8,649 nucleotides of DNA from Elusimicrobiota bacterium (GTDB lineage Bacteria > Elusimicrobiota > Elusimicrobia > UBA1565 > UBA9628), in NCBI GenBank assembly GCA_028865585.1, contig JAGWJU010000039.1, positions 1 through 8,649 on the forward strand, given 5' to 3'. The notes below the pieces were generated by a model. The model did not search any database, was not told the origin of the DNA, and saw only the letters and a list, made by a program, of their open reading frames with translations. Positions 1 to 6,824 of this stretch are shown piece after piece (the first letter of the stretch is position 1; each line of letters starts with the position of its first letter). The translations under genes were made by a program, and so were the position numbers.

Positions 1-1113
1 TTCACCGACGGCATCCAGAATCCCAACGACCGCATCACGGATCTCCTGACGCGCGCGGCCGATCCCAAGAACGGGGTCCAAATCAGCGAAATCGTCTTCA
101 GCCATTTTGTCCTGACCGACAGCGGCGAGGTCCAGGCCTTGAGAAAGCTCATGGCCGCGGACGCCGGGGTCAAGGTCTACGGCGTCTTCGATCAAATGTT
201 CATCCCGTTGGACGGCTACGGCCTGGCCGGAGCGCTGGCCAATTTTCTGGTGCAGCGCCCCTTGGGCTTTCCGGTTTATCCGTTTTCCTCCGCCGCGGCC
301 AAACGCATGACCCTGTTCGGCTACCAGCGGCTCTTGGACGGCGCCAAAGGCCCGCCTCCCAGCGCCGGAAGGGATGCGCCTCCCACGGGAATCCATTTGT
401 GGCACGATAAGACCACGCTGGTGAAGGCGACCGAGGTGAACCCGCGCACCGGCCAGAAGGTCCCCTACGTTTACGTGTTCACGCGCACCTTGAATGACAG
501 CAACCACTACGAGAATCTGGAAAGCCAAGTCATGATCAAGATGCTGGCGAGTTCGCCCTTGGCGCAGGAAATCGAAAACAGCATCAAGCTGACGGCGCAG
601 TCGGAGCCGCAGTACGCCGTGAGCCTGCCCGTGGCCATCGCGCGGGACTTTTTGGGGCGCTACGCCGTGCGCTCGTCCTACGACGTGGCGCCGGCCAAGG
701 CGCAAAGCTTTCTGGACGCTCTCTCCAAGGCGGACTACGCGGCGGCCTCATCCGTGATGACCGGCCTCTTGGCTCCGGCCGCCCGGGGCCGCGGAAAAGC
801 GCCTAAATCCGGAGCCGGCGCGAACATTGCGCGCTTCGTGACTTTTTTGAATTGGTACGCCCAACAGCGCCGGAAAAATTCCGCGCTCGGCCCCATGACC
901 TACGAGAAAGCCATCAACGTGGGGACGGCTCTTTTGGGAGGCAGCGGACAGCGCGTGGCGGATGCTTTGGAGATTCTCTACTATAACTCGCGCTTAAGCC
1001 CGCAGGAAATGCAGACCCTCATGCGCAAGGCCTGGACGCAGGGGCTTAAGATGAAGGGCCGCTTCCCGGCGCAAAACATCCAAGGGCCGACCATCGCCTC
1101 CTCGGCGGGATGA
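1..1113 (+). CDS. Phospholipase D-like protein, C-terminal part (5' end outside window)
   Basis: The frame is open from the first base, so the true start lies upstream; the Met codon at 139 is internal because homologous-looking sequence precedes it (FTDGI, then the strand-like EIVFSHFVLTDSGEV). The order of elements fits the second half of a PLD-superfamily protein: a strand, a helix, then GVKVYGVFDQMF, which resembles the PLD 'rGV.V.gv.D' segment. Next comes a His-x-Lys motif (HDK, bases 403-411, fragment residues 135-137) and a downstream NDSNHYENLES segment (about 165-175) like the N...E part of PLD active sites. Two canonical positions differ: the Asp of HxK(x)4D is Lys, and the Gly-Ser before the Asn is Arg-Thr. 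The enzyme may therefore have altered or lost activity. The last 180 or so residues look helical and are not recognised. The stop overlaps the next start as ATGA. The PLD-like call is fairly secure; the substrate is unknown. Confidence 0.66.
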   Translation, partial: FTDGIQNPNDRITDLLTRAADPKNGVQISEIVFSHFVLTDSGEVQALRKLMAADAGVKVYGVFDQMFIPLDGYGLAGALANFLVQRPLGFPVYPFSSAAAKRMTLFGYQRLLDGAKGPPPSAGRDAPPTGIHLWHDKTTLVKATEVNPRTGQKVPYVYVFTRTLNDSNHYENLESQVMIKMLASSPLAQEIENSIKLTAQSEPQYAVSLPVAIARDFLGRYAVRSSYDVAPAKAQSFLDALSKADYAAASSVMTGLLAPAARGRGKAPKSGAGANIARFVTFLNWYAQQRRKNSALGPMTYEKAINVGTALLGGSGQRVADALEILYYNSRLSPQEMQTLMRKAWTQGLKMKGRFPAQNIQGPTIASSAG

Positions 1114-1751
1114 AGCCGCTTCCGCGCGCCGCCGGCGCTCTTCTGTTCGCCGCCCTTGCCTGTTCCGCTTCCGCCGCCGTTTCGCCTTGGGCGCCGGACA
1201 CGGCGGGGCTCGTCCAAGCCGCGCGCCGCCAACTCAAAGCCTCCGCGCGCCGGCCCGTCGGCAATTTCGGTGAAATCGAGCCGGGCATCTTCCGGGGCGC
1301 CCAGCCCTCCGGCGCGGCCGCATACCGTTTCTTGAGAGCGAAAGGGGTTTCCGTGGTGGTGAACTTGCGCTGCCTGCATAAGGACGACCAAACCTTGTGC
1401 CGACGCTACGGCCTGTCCTGCGTGAGGTTCCCGCTGATGCTTTTCCCGGGGCAAGGCGTATTCTTTAATTGGATGGAGCTCCGAAGGGCGTTCGAGTTCG
1501 TCCTCACCCAGCGACGCGCCGGCCGCGTCCTGTTTATCCACTGCCGCGACGGCGCGGATCGCACGGGCGTCCTGGCCGCGGCGCTGACGATTCGAAACAG
1601 CCGCCTCGCCCCGCGGCCGTTATGGATCCGGGTTTGGCGGATGATGCGGCGCTACCGCTTCCACGGGGTCTTTCTGACGCTCAAGGGGCGGGTCAGGGAT
1701 TGGATTTTCCATCCGTCCCGCTATCCCTGGATTTGCATGCGGCGGCCTTGA
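1110..1751 (+). CDS. Exported dual-specificity/tyrosine-type phosphatase
   Basis: This 213-residue protein carries the cysteine-phosphatase P-loop HCRDGADRTG, with catalytic Cys145 and phosphate-binding Arg151. The upstream segment GIFRGAQPSGAAAYRFLRAKG followed by VSVVVNLR (about 59-87) is the usual entry of atypical DSP folds ('yRg.qP...l..l...gi..VinLR'). The N-terminus looks like a signal peptide: basic start, hydrophobic residues 7-17, and Ala-Ser-Ala near residue 22 as a possible cleavage site. Cys18 makes a lipoprotein possible, but the residues before it are a poor lipobox. The product therefore probably acts outside the cytoplasm. The ATG overlaps the stop of the PLD-like gene by 4 bases, so the two are probably co-translated. 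The substrate could be phosphoprotein, phosphoinositide-like lipid or another phosphoester; sequence alone does not decide. The C-terminal tail, from about 165, is rich in Arg, Trp and Phe and has no recognised role. Confidence 0.75.
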   Translation: MKPLPRAAGALLFAALACSASAAVSPWAPDTAGLVQAARRQLKASARRPVGNFGEIEPGIFRGAQPSGAAAYRFLRAKGVSVVVNLRCLHKDDQTLCRRYGLSCVRFPLMLFPGQGVFFNWMELRRAFEFVLTQRRAGRVLFIHCRDGADRTGVLAAALTIRNSRLAPRPLWIRVWRMMRRYRFHGVFLTLKGRVRDWIFHPSRYPWICMRRP

Positions 1752-1762
1752 TTTGATATCCT
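1733..1762 (+). promoter_or_regulatory. Candidate promoter for rplU-rpmA (extended -10)
   Basis: TATCCT at 1757-1762 has TG at 1754-1755, one base further upstream, which makes an extended -10 element. A weak -35-like TTGCAT lies at 1733-1738 with an 18-base spacer. Initiation about 7 bases downstream would fall near 1769, only two bases before the rplU ATG. No Shine-Dalgarno is visible between this box and the ATG, so a leaderless or near-leaderless transcript is possible. The elements overlap the end of the phosphatase gene. This rests on motif matching only. Confidence 0.35.
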
Positions 1763-1770
1763 TAATTACC

Positions 1771-2082
1771 ATGTACGCCATCATCGAAACCGGCGGCCGG
1801 CAATACTGGGTCGTTCCCGGCGAAACCATCGAAGTCGAGCGCCTGAAGGAAGAGAAGGGAAAGGAGATTTCCCTCAAAGCTTTGTGGGCGGTCGGAGACG
1901 CGGCGCAAGGGCAGGACGCGGCGTCCTCGCGCCAAGCCTCCGTGGTCGCCGAAGTCGCGGAGCATGTCCGCGGCCCCAAGATCATCGTTTTCAAGCGCCG
2001 GGCCAAAAAGGCCTACCGGCGCACGCACGGGCATCGCCAGGAGTTGACGCGCCTGCGCATCAAGTCAATTTCTCTTAACTAA
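1771..2082 (+). CDS. rplU: 50S ribosomal protein L21
   Basis: This 103-residue protein is a structural component of the large ribosomal subunit that binds 23S rRNA. It opens with MYAIIETGGRQYWV, the near-invariant L21 start (compare MYAV...GGKQ in E. coli), and ends with the basic KAYRRTHGHRQ signature followed by a short strand. Length equals the family norm. The ATG at 1771 is preferred over an in-frame ATG at 1753 because L21 proteins begin exactly at MYA and the extra residues (MISLIT) are not family-like. There is no Shine-Dalgarno upstream; an extended -10-like box sits 8 bases before the start. The order rplU-rpmA-obgE is the classic bacterial arrangement. Confidence 0.97.
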   Translation: MYAIIETGGRQYWVVPGETIEVERLKEEKGKEISLKALWAVGDAAQGQDAASSRQASVVAEVAEHVRGPKIIVFKRRAKKAYRRTHGHRQELTRLRIKSISLN

Positions 2083-2085
2083 CCC

Positions 2086-2346
2086 ATGGCACACACAAAA
2101 GCTCAAGGCTCTTCCTCCAACGGTCGGGACAGCAACGCGCAGCGCCTCGGCGTTAAGCGCTTCGGAGGTCAAACGGTCCTGGCGGGCTCTGTTCTTGTGC
2201 GCCAGCGCGGCACGCGCTTTTTGCCCGGCGAAAATGTCGGCCGAGGCAAGGATGACACGCTTTTCGCCAAGGTTTCGGGCATCGTCGCCTTCGAGTGGGC
2301 GCGCAAGGATAAAAAGCGCGTCAGCGTCTACCCGAAGTCCTCTTAG
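2086..2346 (+). CDS. rpmA: 50S ribosomal protein L27
   Basis: This 86-residue L27 starts three bases after the rplU stop and must be co-transcribed with it. The diagnostic blocks NGRDSNAQRLGVKRFGGQ and VLVRQRGTRF are followed by GENVGRGKDDTLFAK. L27 sits at the peptidyl-transferase centre, where its N-terminal tail reaches the tRNA acceptor ends. Here the tail reads MAHTKAQGSS, where E. coli has MAHKKAGGST: Thr replaces Lys4 and Gln replaces Gly7. There is no extended N-terminal pre-sequence of the kind removed by the Prp protease in Firmicutes, and no prp-like gene lies between rplU and rpmA. No Shine-Dalgarno is seen, so translation is probably coupled to rplU. Confidence 0.97.
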   Translation: MAHTKAQGSSSNGRDSNAQRLGVKRFGGQTVLAGSVLVRQRGTRFLPGENVGRGKDDTLFAKVSGIVAFEWARKDKKRVSVYPKSS

Positions 2347-2418
2347 ACGCCCGCTCCGGCCTCGGATGGGACACGCTCCGTCCGCCTCTTCCGCCGGATC
2401 CAGCCGCAGGACTCCAAC

Positions 2419-3741
2419 ATGAGCTTCGTCGATAAGGTCCGCATTTTCGCTTCCGGAGGCCCAGGCGGAGACGGCTGTCTTTCCTTCCTGCGCGAGAAAT
2501 ACAGGCCTTACGGCGGCCCCGACGGCGGAGACGGGGGCCGGGGCGGCGACGTGATCTTCGAGGCTTCTTCCGCCGTGACCACGCTCTTGGATTTGGCCCG
2601 CCGCCCGCATTTGGCGGCTAAAGCGGGCGGCCACGGGTTGGGCAGCGGCAAAAGCGGCGAGAACGCGCCCGAATTGGTCGTGCCCGTTCCGGTCGGCACT
2701 TTGATTAAAAGGGGCGGCGCGGCCCTGGCCGACCTGCGTGAGCCGGGCCAGCGTTTTTTGGCGGCGCGGGGCGGCCGGGGCGGCCGGGGCAATCTTTCCT
2801 TTAAGACCCGCTTCAACACCGCTCCGCGCCTGTGCGAGAAGGGGGGGCCGGGCGAAAAAACGAAACTGGATTTGGAGTTGAAGCTCATCGCCGACGTGGG
2901 CTTGGTCGGTTTTCCCAACGCCGGGAAATCGAGCCTCTTGGCCCGCTGCTCCGCCGCCCGGCCAAAAATCGCCGATTACCCGTTTACGACTCTCTCGCCC
3001 AATTTGGGCGTGGTCGAGCATAAGGGCAAGAGCTTCGTGATGGCGGACATCCCCGGGCTCATCGAGGGCGCGCACGCGGGCAAGGGCTTGGGCGCCGAGT
3101 TCCTGCGCCACGTGGAGCGGACGCGGGTGCTCATCCATCTGGTGGATCCCGCAGGATACGGCGCCGTGGACGCGCTCGCGGGCGTCAAGGCCATCGAGAA
3201 CGAGCTCAAGGCCTTCAGCCCGGCGCTGGCGTCCAAGCCTAGAATTTTGGCCGTTAATAAGACGGATCTGCAAGACGCGGCTGAAATCGTCCGCAAGTTT
3301 TCGCGCCGCTACCGGACTCGCCAACTCAACGCGATTTCAGCCGCCACGGGGGAAGGCCTCTCCGAACTTTTCGATCGGGTGATTTTGGAGCTCTCCCGCG
3401 CCAAGCTTCCGGACTCCGCGTCGAAGCGCAGGGGGGCTCCCCTCCGTGCGGTCTTGGCCTCGGGCTTTTCCGTCGTCCGCGCGGCGGGCGGATTCGAGAT
3501 CCGCGGGCCGGCGGTCGAGCGCATGGCCGCGATGCTGCGCTCGGACCTGCCCGAGGCGGTCTCCCGTTTCCAGAAGGAGCTTAAGCGCATCGGCGTCGAC
3601 AAGGCCCTGGCCAAGGCGGGCGTGGAGGAGGGCGACGATGTGCGCTGCGGGTCCTTGGCTTTCGAATGGAGCTTCCGCGATCCGGAGATTTATCGCCCCG
3701 CGCGCCGACGGCGCCGCCTGCGGCTGGGAACCCGCGTATGA
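2419..3741 (+). CDS. obgE: Obg-family GTPase (ribosome assembly)
   Basis: This 440-residue protein has all three Obg modules. The glycine-rich Obg fold (residues 1-158) begins MSFVDKVRIFASGGPGGDG and contains the repeated GGPDGGDGGRGG and GGRGGRGN turns. The G domain follows: G1 GFPNAGKS (164-171), G2 Thr190-Thr191, G3 DIPG (210-213), G4 NKTD (280-283) and G5 SAA (307-309). The C-terminal OCT domain (about 345-417) includes GFEIRGPAVERM and ends in LAFEW. The last 25 residues form an Arg-rich tail. Obg proteins bind the 50S subunit late in assembly and respond to guanine nucleotide levels. A weak AGGA lies 7 bases before the ATG. It is 72 bases downstream of rpmA, with no clear terminator between them, and its stop overlaps the hpnC start as ATGA. 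Confidence 0.97.
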   Translation: MSFVDKVRIFASGGPGGDGCLSFLREKYRPYGGPDGGDGGRGGDVIFEASSAVTTLLDLARRPHLAAKAGGHGLGSGKSGENAPELVVPVPVGTLIKRGGAALADLREPGQRFLAARGGRGGRGNLSFKTRFNTAPRLCEKGGPGEKTKLDLELKLIADVGLVGFPNAGKSSLLARCSAARPKIADYPFTTLSPNLGVVEHKGKSFVMADIPGLIEGAHAGKGLGAEFLRHVERTRVLIHLVDPAGYGAVDALAGVKAIENELKAFSPALASKPRILAVNKTDLQDAAEIVRKFSRRYRTRQLNAISAATGEGLSELFDRVILELSRAKLPDSASKRRGAPLRAVLASGFSVVRAAGGFEIRGPAVERMAAMLRSDLPEAVSRFQKELKRIGVDKALAKAGVEEGDDVRCGSLAFEWSFRDPEIYRPARRRRRLRLGTRV

Positions 3742-4619
3742 ACACCAAGGACGCCTACGAAGCCAAGCTGGAGGACGCGGCGGATGCCGCCGCGGCGTAC
3801 GATTTTTGCCTGCGTCTGGTGCGCTCTCATTACGAAAACTTCCCCGTCGCTTCCGTCTTGATCCCGCGCCGCCTGCGCCGCCATGTGGCGGCTCTCTATG
3901 CTTTCGCCCGCATCGCGGACGACTTTTCGGACGAGCCGGAATACGAGGGCGTGCGTCGCGAGCGGCTTCTGGAGTGGCGCCGGCAGCTCGAGGACGCGGG
4001 GCAAAAGCCGCCCCGTCACCCGGTTTTCGCGGCGCTGGAAAATACCTTCAAGGAACTCGATCTTCCGAAGGAGCCTTTTCACGACTTGCTGAGCGCCTTT
4101 CTACAGGACGTGGAGAAGAAGCGCTACGCCGATTTCGCCGAAGTGCTCGACTACTGCCGGCGTTCGGCCAACCCGGTGGGGCGCGTGGTGCTGATGATTC
4201 ACGGGCTTCGGGATCCGGAGCTGTTCCGCATGTCGGACGACGTCTGCACCGCGCTGCAGCTGGCGAATTTCTGGCAGGACGTGTCCGTGGATTTGAGGAA
4301 AGATCGCGTCTATATCCCGCAGGAAGACTTCGCCGCCTGCGGATATTCCGAGGCGGACCTGCGCATGGGCGTGGCCAACGACCGCTGGCGGACGCTCATG
4401 AAGCTCGAAGTCTCCCGCGCCCGGGAACTTTTCGATCGCAGCCGCGCCCTGCCTAAGAAGCTGCCCTGGCCGCTGTCCTGGGAAATCCGGCTGACGTGGC
4501 TCGGAGGGCGGCAAATCCTGCGCAAAATCCGGGACTCCGGGTACGACACGCTCTCGAGCCGCCCGGCTTTAAGCCGCTGCGACTGGATCCCGCTTCTGGC
4601 GCGGCTGCCTTTAAAATGA
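3738..4619 (+). CDS. hpnC: Squalene synthase-like HpnC (hydroxysqualene synthase)
   Basis: This 293-residue trans-isoprenyl diphosphate synthase belongs to the squalene/phytoene synthase superfamily. Both Asp-rich Mg-diphosphate motifs are present: YAFARIADDFSDE with Asp61, Asp62 and Asp65, and NFWQDVSVD with Asp181 and Asp185 followed by DRVYIPQEDF. In the characterised three-enzyme route HpnC converts presqualene diphosphate to hydroxysqualene. The HpnC assignment rests on gene order (C, then D, then E) and on HpnC-like features such as the short LEDAADAAAAYDFC lead and the early HYENFPVASVLIP segment. The ATG at 3738 is chosen because it overlaps the obgE stop as ATGA and gives a family-like start. 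Longer in-frame starts, for example at 3666, would lie inside obgE and add a Pro/Ala-rich stretch. A phytoene synthase is the alternative, but the paired paralogue and HpnE argue against it. Confidence 0.9.
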   Translation: MNTKDAYEAKLEDAADAAAAYDFCLRLVRSHYENFPVASVLIPRRLRRHVAALYAFARIADDFSDEPEYEGVRRERLLEWRRQLEDAGQKPPRHPVFAALENTFKELDLPKEPFHDLLSAFLQDVEKKRYADFAEVLDYCRRSANPVGRVVLMIHGLRDPELFRMSDDVCTALQLANFWQDVSVDLRKDRVYIPQEDFAACGYSEADLRMGVANDRWRTLMKLEVSRARELFDRSRALPKKLPWPLSWEIRLTWLGGRQILRKIRDSGYDTLSSRPALSRCDWIPLLARLPLK

Positions 4620-5482
4620 GTCAGGCCGCGGCCTCCAAACCCCCAGCGCAGGGCTCCGAGAAAAGTTCCAATTTCTTCCTGGGTTTTTTGTTCCTGCCCA
4701 AGGCCAAGCGGGAAGCGCTCTCGGCCGTATACGCCTACTGCCGCCTGGTCGACGACATCGTCGACGATGGGACGCTGCCCAGGGAAGAGGCCGAGGCCGG
4801 ACTGCGGTTTTGGCGCGAGGAAATCGGACGGCTCTTCGCCGGAGAGCCGTCCCATTCTGTGTCCCGGCGTCTGCTGGCGCCCGTTAAGGATTTCGGTCTG
4901 CCTAAGGATCCGTTTCTGGAGATGATCCGGGGCTGCGCCATGGACTTGGAGAAAAAATCCTACGCGTCGTTTTCGGAATTGGAGTCCTATATGCGCGGCG
5001 TGGCCTGCTCGGTGGGGGAGTTGGCCGTCAAGATTTTCGGCTGCCGCCATACGCGCGAAGCCGATCTCAAGGAATACGCGCGGCTCTTCGGCTTTGCCTT
5101 CCAGCTGACCAACATCCTGCGCGACGTGGGAGCGGACCTGGAGATGGGGCGCATTTATCTTCCCGAAGACGACATGAAGGAGGCGGGCTATTCCCGCGAG
5201 GAGCTTCTGCGCCGCGAGCCCACGCCCGCGTTCGAGCGCCTGATGGAAAAGGAAGCCGCGCGCGCCGCGGCCTTCTACCGCCAGGCGCGCAACCTCGTCG
5301 ACTTCCGCGATCGTCCGTCTCTGGTCCCGGCCGAGGTGATGGCCCGCATCTACGAGAAAATCCTGGCCGAGATGCGTCGCGACGGCTTTAAGGTTCTCTT
5401 CAAGCGCTACCGCGTCTCGTCGCCGGGGAAGATCGCCTGCGCGATGGACGCGTGGCTCTACTGCCATGGAATCCACCTTTGA
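4616..5482 (+). CDS. hpnD: Presqualene diphosphate synthase HpnD
   Basis: This 288-residue paralogue of the preceding gene retains both catalytic motifs: YAYCRLVDDIVDD (Asp46, Asp47, Asp50) and QLTNILRDVGAD (Asp170, Asp174), followed by GRIYLPEDDM. The N-terminus SSNFFLGFLFLPKAKREALSAVYAYC is typical of HpnD, which condenses two farnesyl diphosphates to presqualene diphosphate. The start at 4616 overlaps the hpnC stop as ATGA. An upstream in-frame ATG (4496) would add 40 residues read from hpnC coding sequence and is rejected. No Shine-Dalgarno is evident, so translation is probably coupled. The 3' end overlaps hpnE by 17 bases. The enzyme is expected to work at the membrane on polyprenyl substrates with HpnC and HpnE. 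Assignment of D versus C is likely but based on recognition rather than alignment. Confidence 0.9.
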   Translation: MSQAAASKPPAQGSEKSSNFFLGFLFLPKAKREALSAVYAYCRLVDDIVDDGTLPREEAEAGLRFWREEIGRLFAGEPSHSVSRRLLAPVKDFGLPKDPFLEMIRGCAMDLEKKSYASFSELESYMRGVACSVGELAVKIFGCRHTREADLKEYARLFGFAFQLTNILRDVGADLEMGRIYLPEDDMKEAGYSREELLRREPTPAFERLMEKEAARAAAFYRQARNLVDFRDRPSLVPAEVMARIYEKILAEMRRDGFKVLFKRYRVSSPGKIACAMDAWLYCHGIHL

Positions 5483-6824
5483 CGCCCTGATTTTGGGCGG
5501 AGGCTTCGCGGGGCTTTCCTGCGCCGCGGCCCTGGCTGAAGCCGGCGCCACGGTCTTGGTGGCTGAAAAGAAATCCCACCTGGGCGGGCGGGCTTTTTCC
5601 TTCCGCGATCCGGGCTCCGAGGACGTGCTCGACAACGGGCAGCACCTGTTCCTGGGCTGTTATCGGGACACCAGGCGCTTCCTGGCCCGCGTCGGCGCGG
5701 CGGAGCGGCTGACGCTCCTGCCCAAGGTGCGCATGGCCTACGCGTCCGTGACCGGACGCAAGGACGTCCTGTCCTGCCCGGGCTTTCTGCCCGCGCCGTG
5801 GCACTTGAAAATCGGGCTCCTGGGATTTTCCGGGCTGTCCTGGTCGGATAAATTGGGCCTCTCGAGGCTGGACGCGTACATGCGCCGGCATCTCTCGGAC
5901 GCGGAGGCTCCCGCGGAGCTTGATCGCATGACCGTGCGGCAGTGGCTTTCCTCCCTGGGGCAGTCGGCCCGGGCTCAGAGGGTGTTGTGGGATCCGATCG
6001 CCCTGGGCGCCTTGAACGACGATCCGGCTGTGGCCGGGGCCGCCGGTTTTTTCCAGGTTTTGCGCGAGGCTTTTTACCGGGACGCCGCTTCGGCACGGCC
6101 GGCGCTTGCGAGCGTGGGGTTAAGCGAGCTCTACGCCCTCCCCGCCGCGCGGTTCATTGAAAGCCGCGGCGGCCGCATCAAGACGCTGGCGAAAATCTCC
6201 GGTCTCATCGAACAAAACGGACGCGTTTGCGGCGCGGCGACTGAGGATGGCCGGACGCTCTCGGCGCGCGCCGTCGTCTCAACCCTTCCACCGTGGGATT
6301 TGGCGCGCTTGAAATTGCCTAGAGGTTTGTCCGTCGATTGGAGAGGATTCGCGGCCTCGCCCATTATTGGAATTAATTTGTGGTTGGATCGTTCCGTTAT
6401 GGGCGGCGAACTGTTCGCCGGGATGATTGGAACCGACATCGAGTGGGCTTTCAATAAAAGCCTGATTTTTAAAGAAGGAGCGGGATCTCGAGGACACTAT
6501 CTCTCGCTGGTCATCAGCGGCGCGCGCAAGCATCTAAAACGCTCACCTGCGGAACTTGAAGCCATGGCGGCGCGGGACTTGGCCGCGTGCTTTCCCGAGT
6601 TCCGAAAAGCTAAAATCCTGCGTTCGCGCGTCGTGAAGGAGCCTCTGGCCACGCTTTCGCCGGTGCCGGGAACGGAGGCCGCGCGTCCCGCGCCCGGGCT
6701 GGCCCATCCGGGGCTTTATTTGGCGGGCGATTGGACCCGGACCGGGTTGCCCGCGACCATCGAAAGCGCGGTCGTCTCGGGCCACCGGAGTGCCGCTCAA
6801 ATCGTGAAAGGAGAACCGCAATGA
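5466..6824 (+). CDS. hpnE: Hydroxysqualene dehydroxylase HpnE (FAD-dependent)
   Basis: This 452-residue FAD-dependent amine-oxidase-family protein starts with a Rossmann dinucleotide motif: LILGGGFAGLSCAAALAE (GGGFAG at 11-16), an acidic Glu34 at the end of the second strand, and GGRAFSF (40-46). An HpnE-like middle includes DNGQHLFLGCYRDT (56-69) and, later, IGINLWLDRSVM. The C-terminus closes with LYLAGDWTRTGLPATIESA, the second FAD-contacting segment. HpnE reduces hydroxysqualene to squalene, the last step of the bacterial HpnCDE route. The start overlaps hpnD by 17 bases and has no visible Shine-Dalgarno. The stop overlaps dcd as ATGA. Phytoene desaturase is the main alternative, but size, the middle motifs and the neighbours favour HpnE. 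Bases 6361-6480 are markedly AT-richer than the rest of the gene, although the frame and the motifs continue through them. Confidence 0.9.
   Translation: MESTFDALILGGGFAGLSCAAALAEAGATVLVAEKKSHLGGRAFSFRDPGSEDVLDNGQHLFLGCYRDTRRFLARVGAAERLTLLPKVRMAYASVTGRKDVLSCPGFLPAPWHLKIGLLGFSGLSWSDKLGLSRLDAYMRRHLSDAEAPAELDRMTVRQWLSSLGQSARAQRVLWDPIALGALNDDPAVAGAAGFFQVLREAFYRDAASARPALASVGLSELYALPAARFIESRGGRIKTLAKISGLIEQNGRVCGAATEDGRTLSARAVVSTLPPWDLARLKLPRGLSVDWRGFAASPIIGINLWLDRSVMGGELFAGMIGTDIEWAFNKSLIFKEGAGSRGHYLSLVISGARKHLKRSPAELEAMAARDLAACFPEFRKAKILRSRVVKEPLATLSPVPGTEAARPAPGLAHPGLYLAGDWTRTGLPATIESAVVSGHRSAAQIVKGEPQ
6808..6813 (+). promoter_or_regulatory. Strong Shine-Dalgarno fixing the dcd start
   Basis: AAGGAG ends 7 bases before the ATG at 6821. 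It is the clearest ribosome-binding site in the window and decides the dcd start against an in-frame upstream ATG at 6731 that would lie wholly within hpnE. Placed at the end of hpnE, it suggests dcd is translated at least partly independently of coupling. Confidence 0.8.

Noticed and set aside
2364..2383. Possible hairpin between rpmA and obgE (GGATGGG with TCCGTCC)
   Set aside because: The stem needs two G-T wobbles and has no T-run after it, so it is not convincing as a terminator or attenuator.
2763..2790. GC-rich repeat (GGCCGGGGC copies) in obgE
   Set aside because: It encodes the normal glycine-rich GGRGGRG turn of the Obg fold.
2065..3324. Long minus-strand open frame (419 codons) opposite rpmA and obgE
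   Set aside because: It lies antisense to two certain genes, is Ala/Arg/Gly-rich with no recognisable motif, and is expected from GC-rich codon bias.
3446..4456. Plus-strand open frame (336 codons) in another frame across obgE and hpnC
   Set aside because: Its product is Arg/Ala/Pro-rich low-complexity sequence and crosses two real genes out of frame.
4748..4768. Direct repeat GTCGACGA in two close copies
   Set aside because: It is explained by codons of the VDDIVDD catalytic motif of HpnD.
4310..5635. Long minus-strand open frame (441 codons) opposite hpnC, hpnD and hpnE
   Set aside because: It is antisense to three well-supported genes and has no domain-like sequence, so it is a GC-driven shadow.
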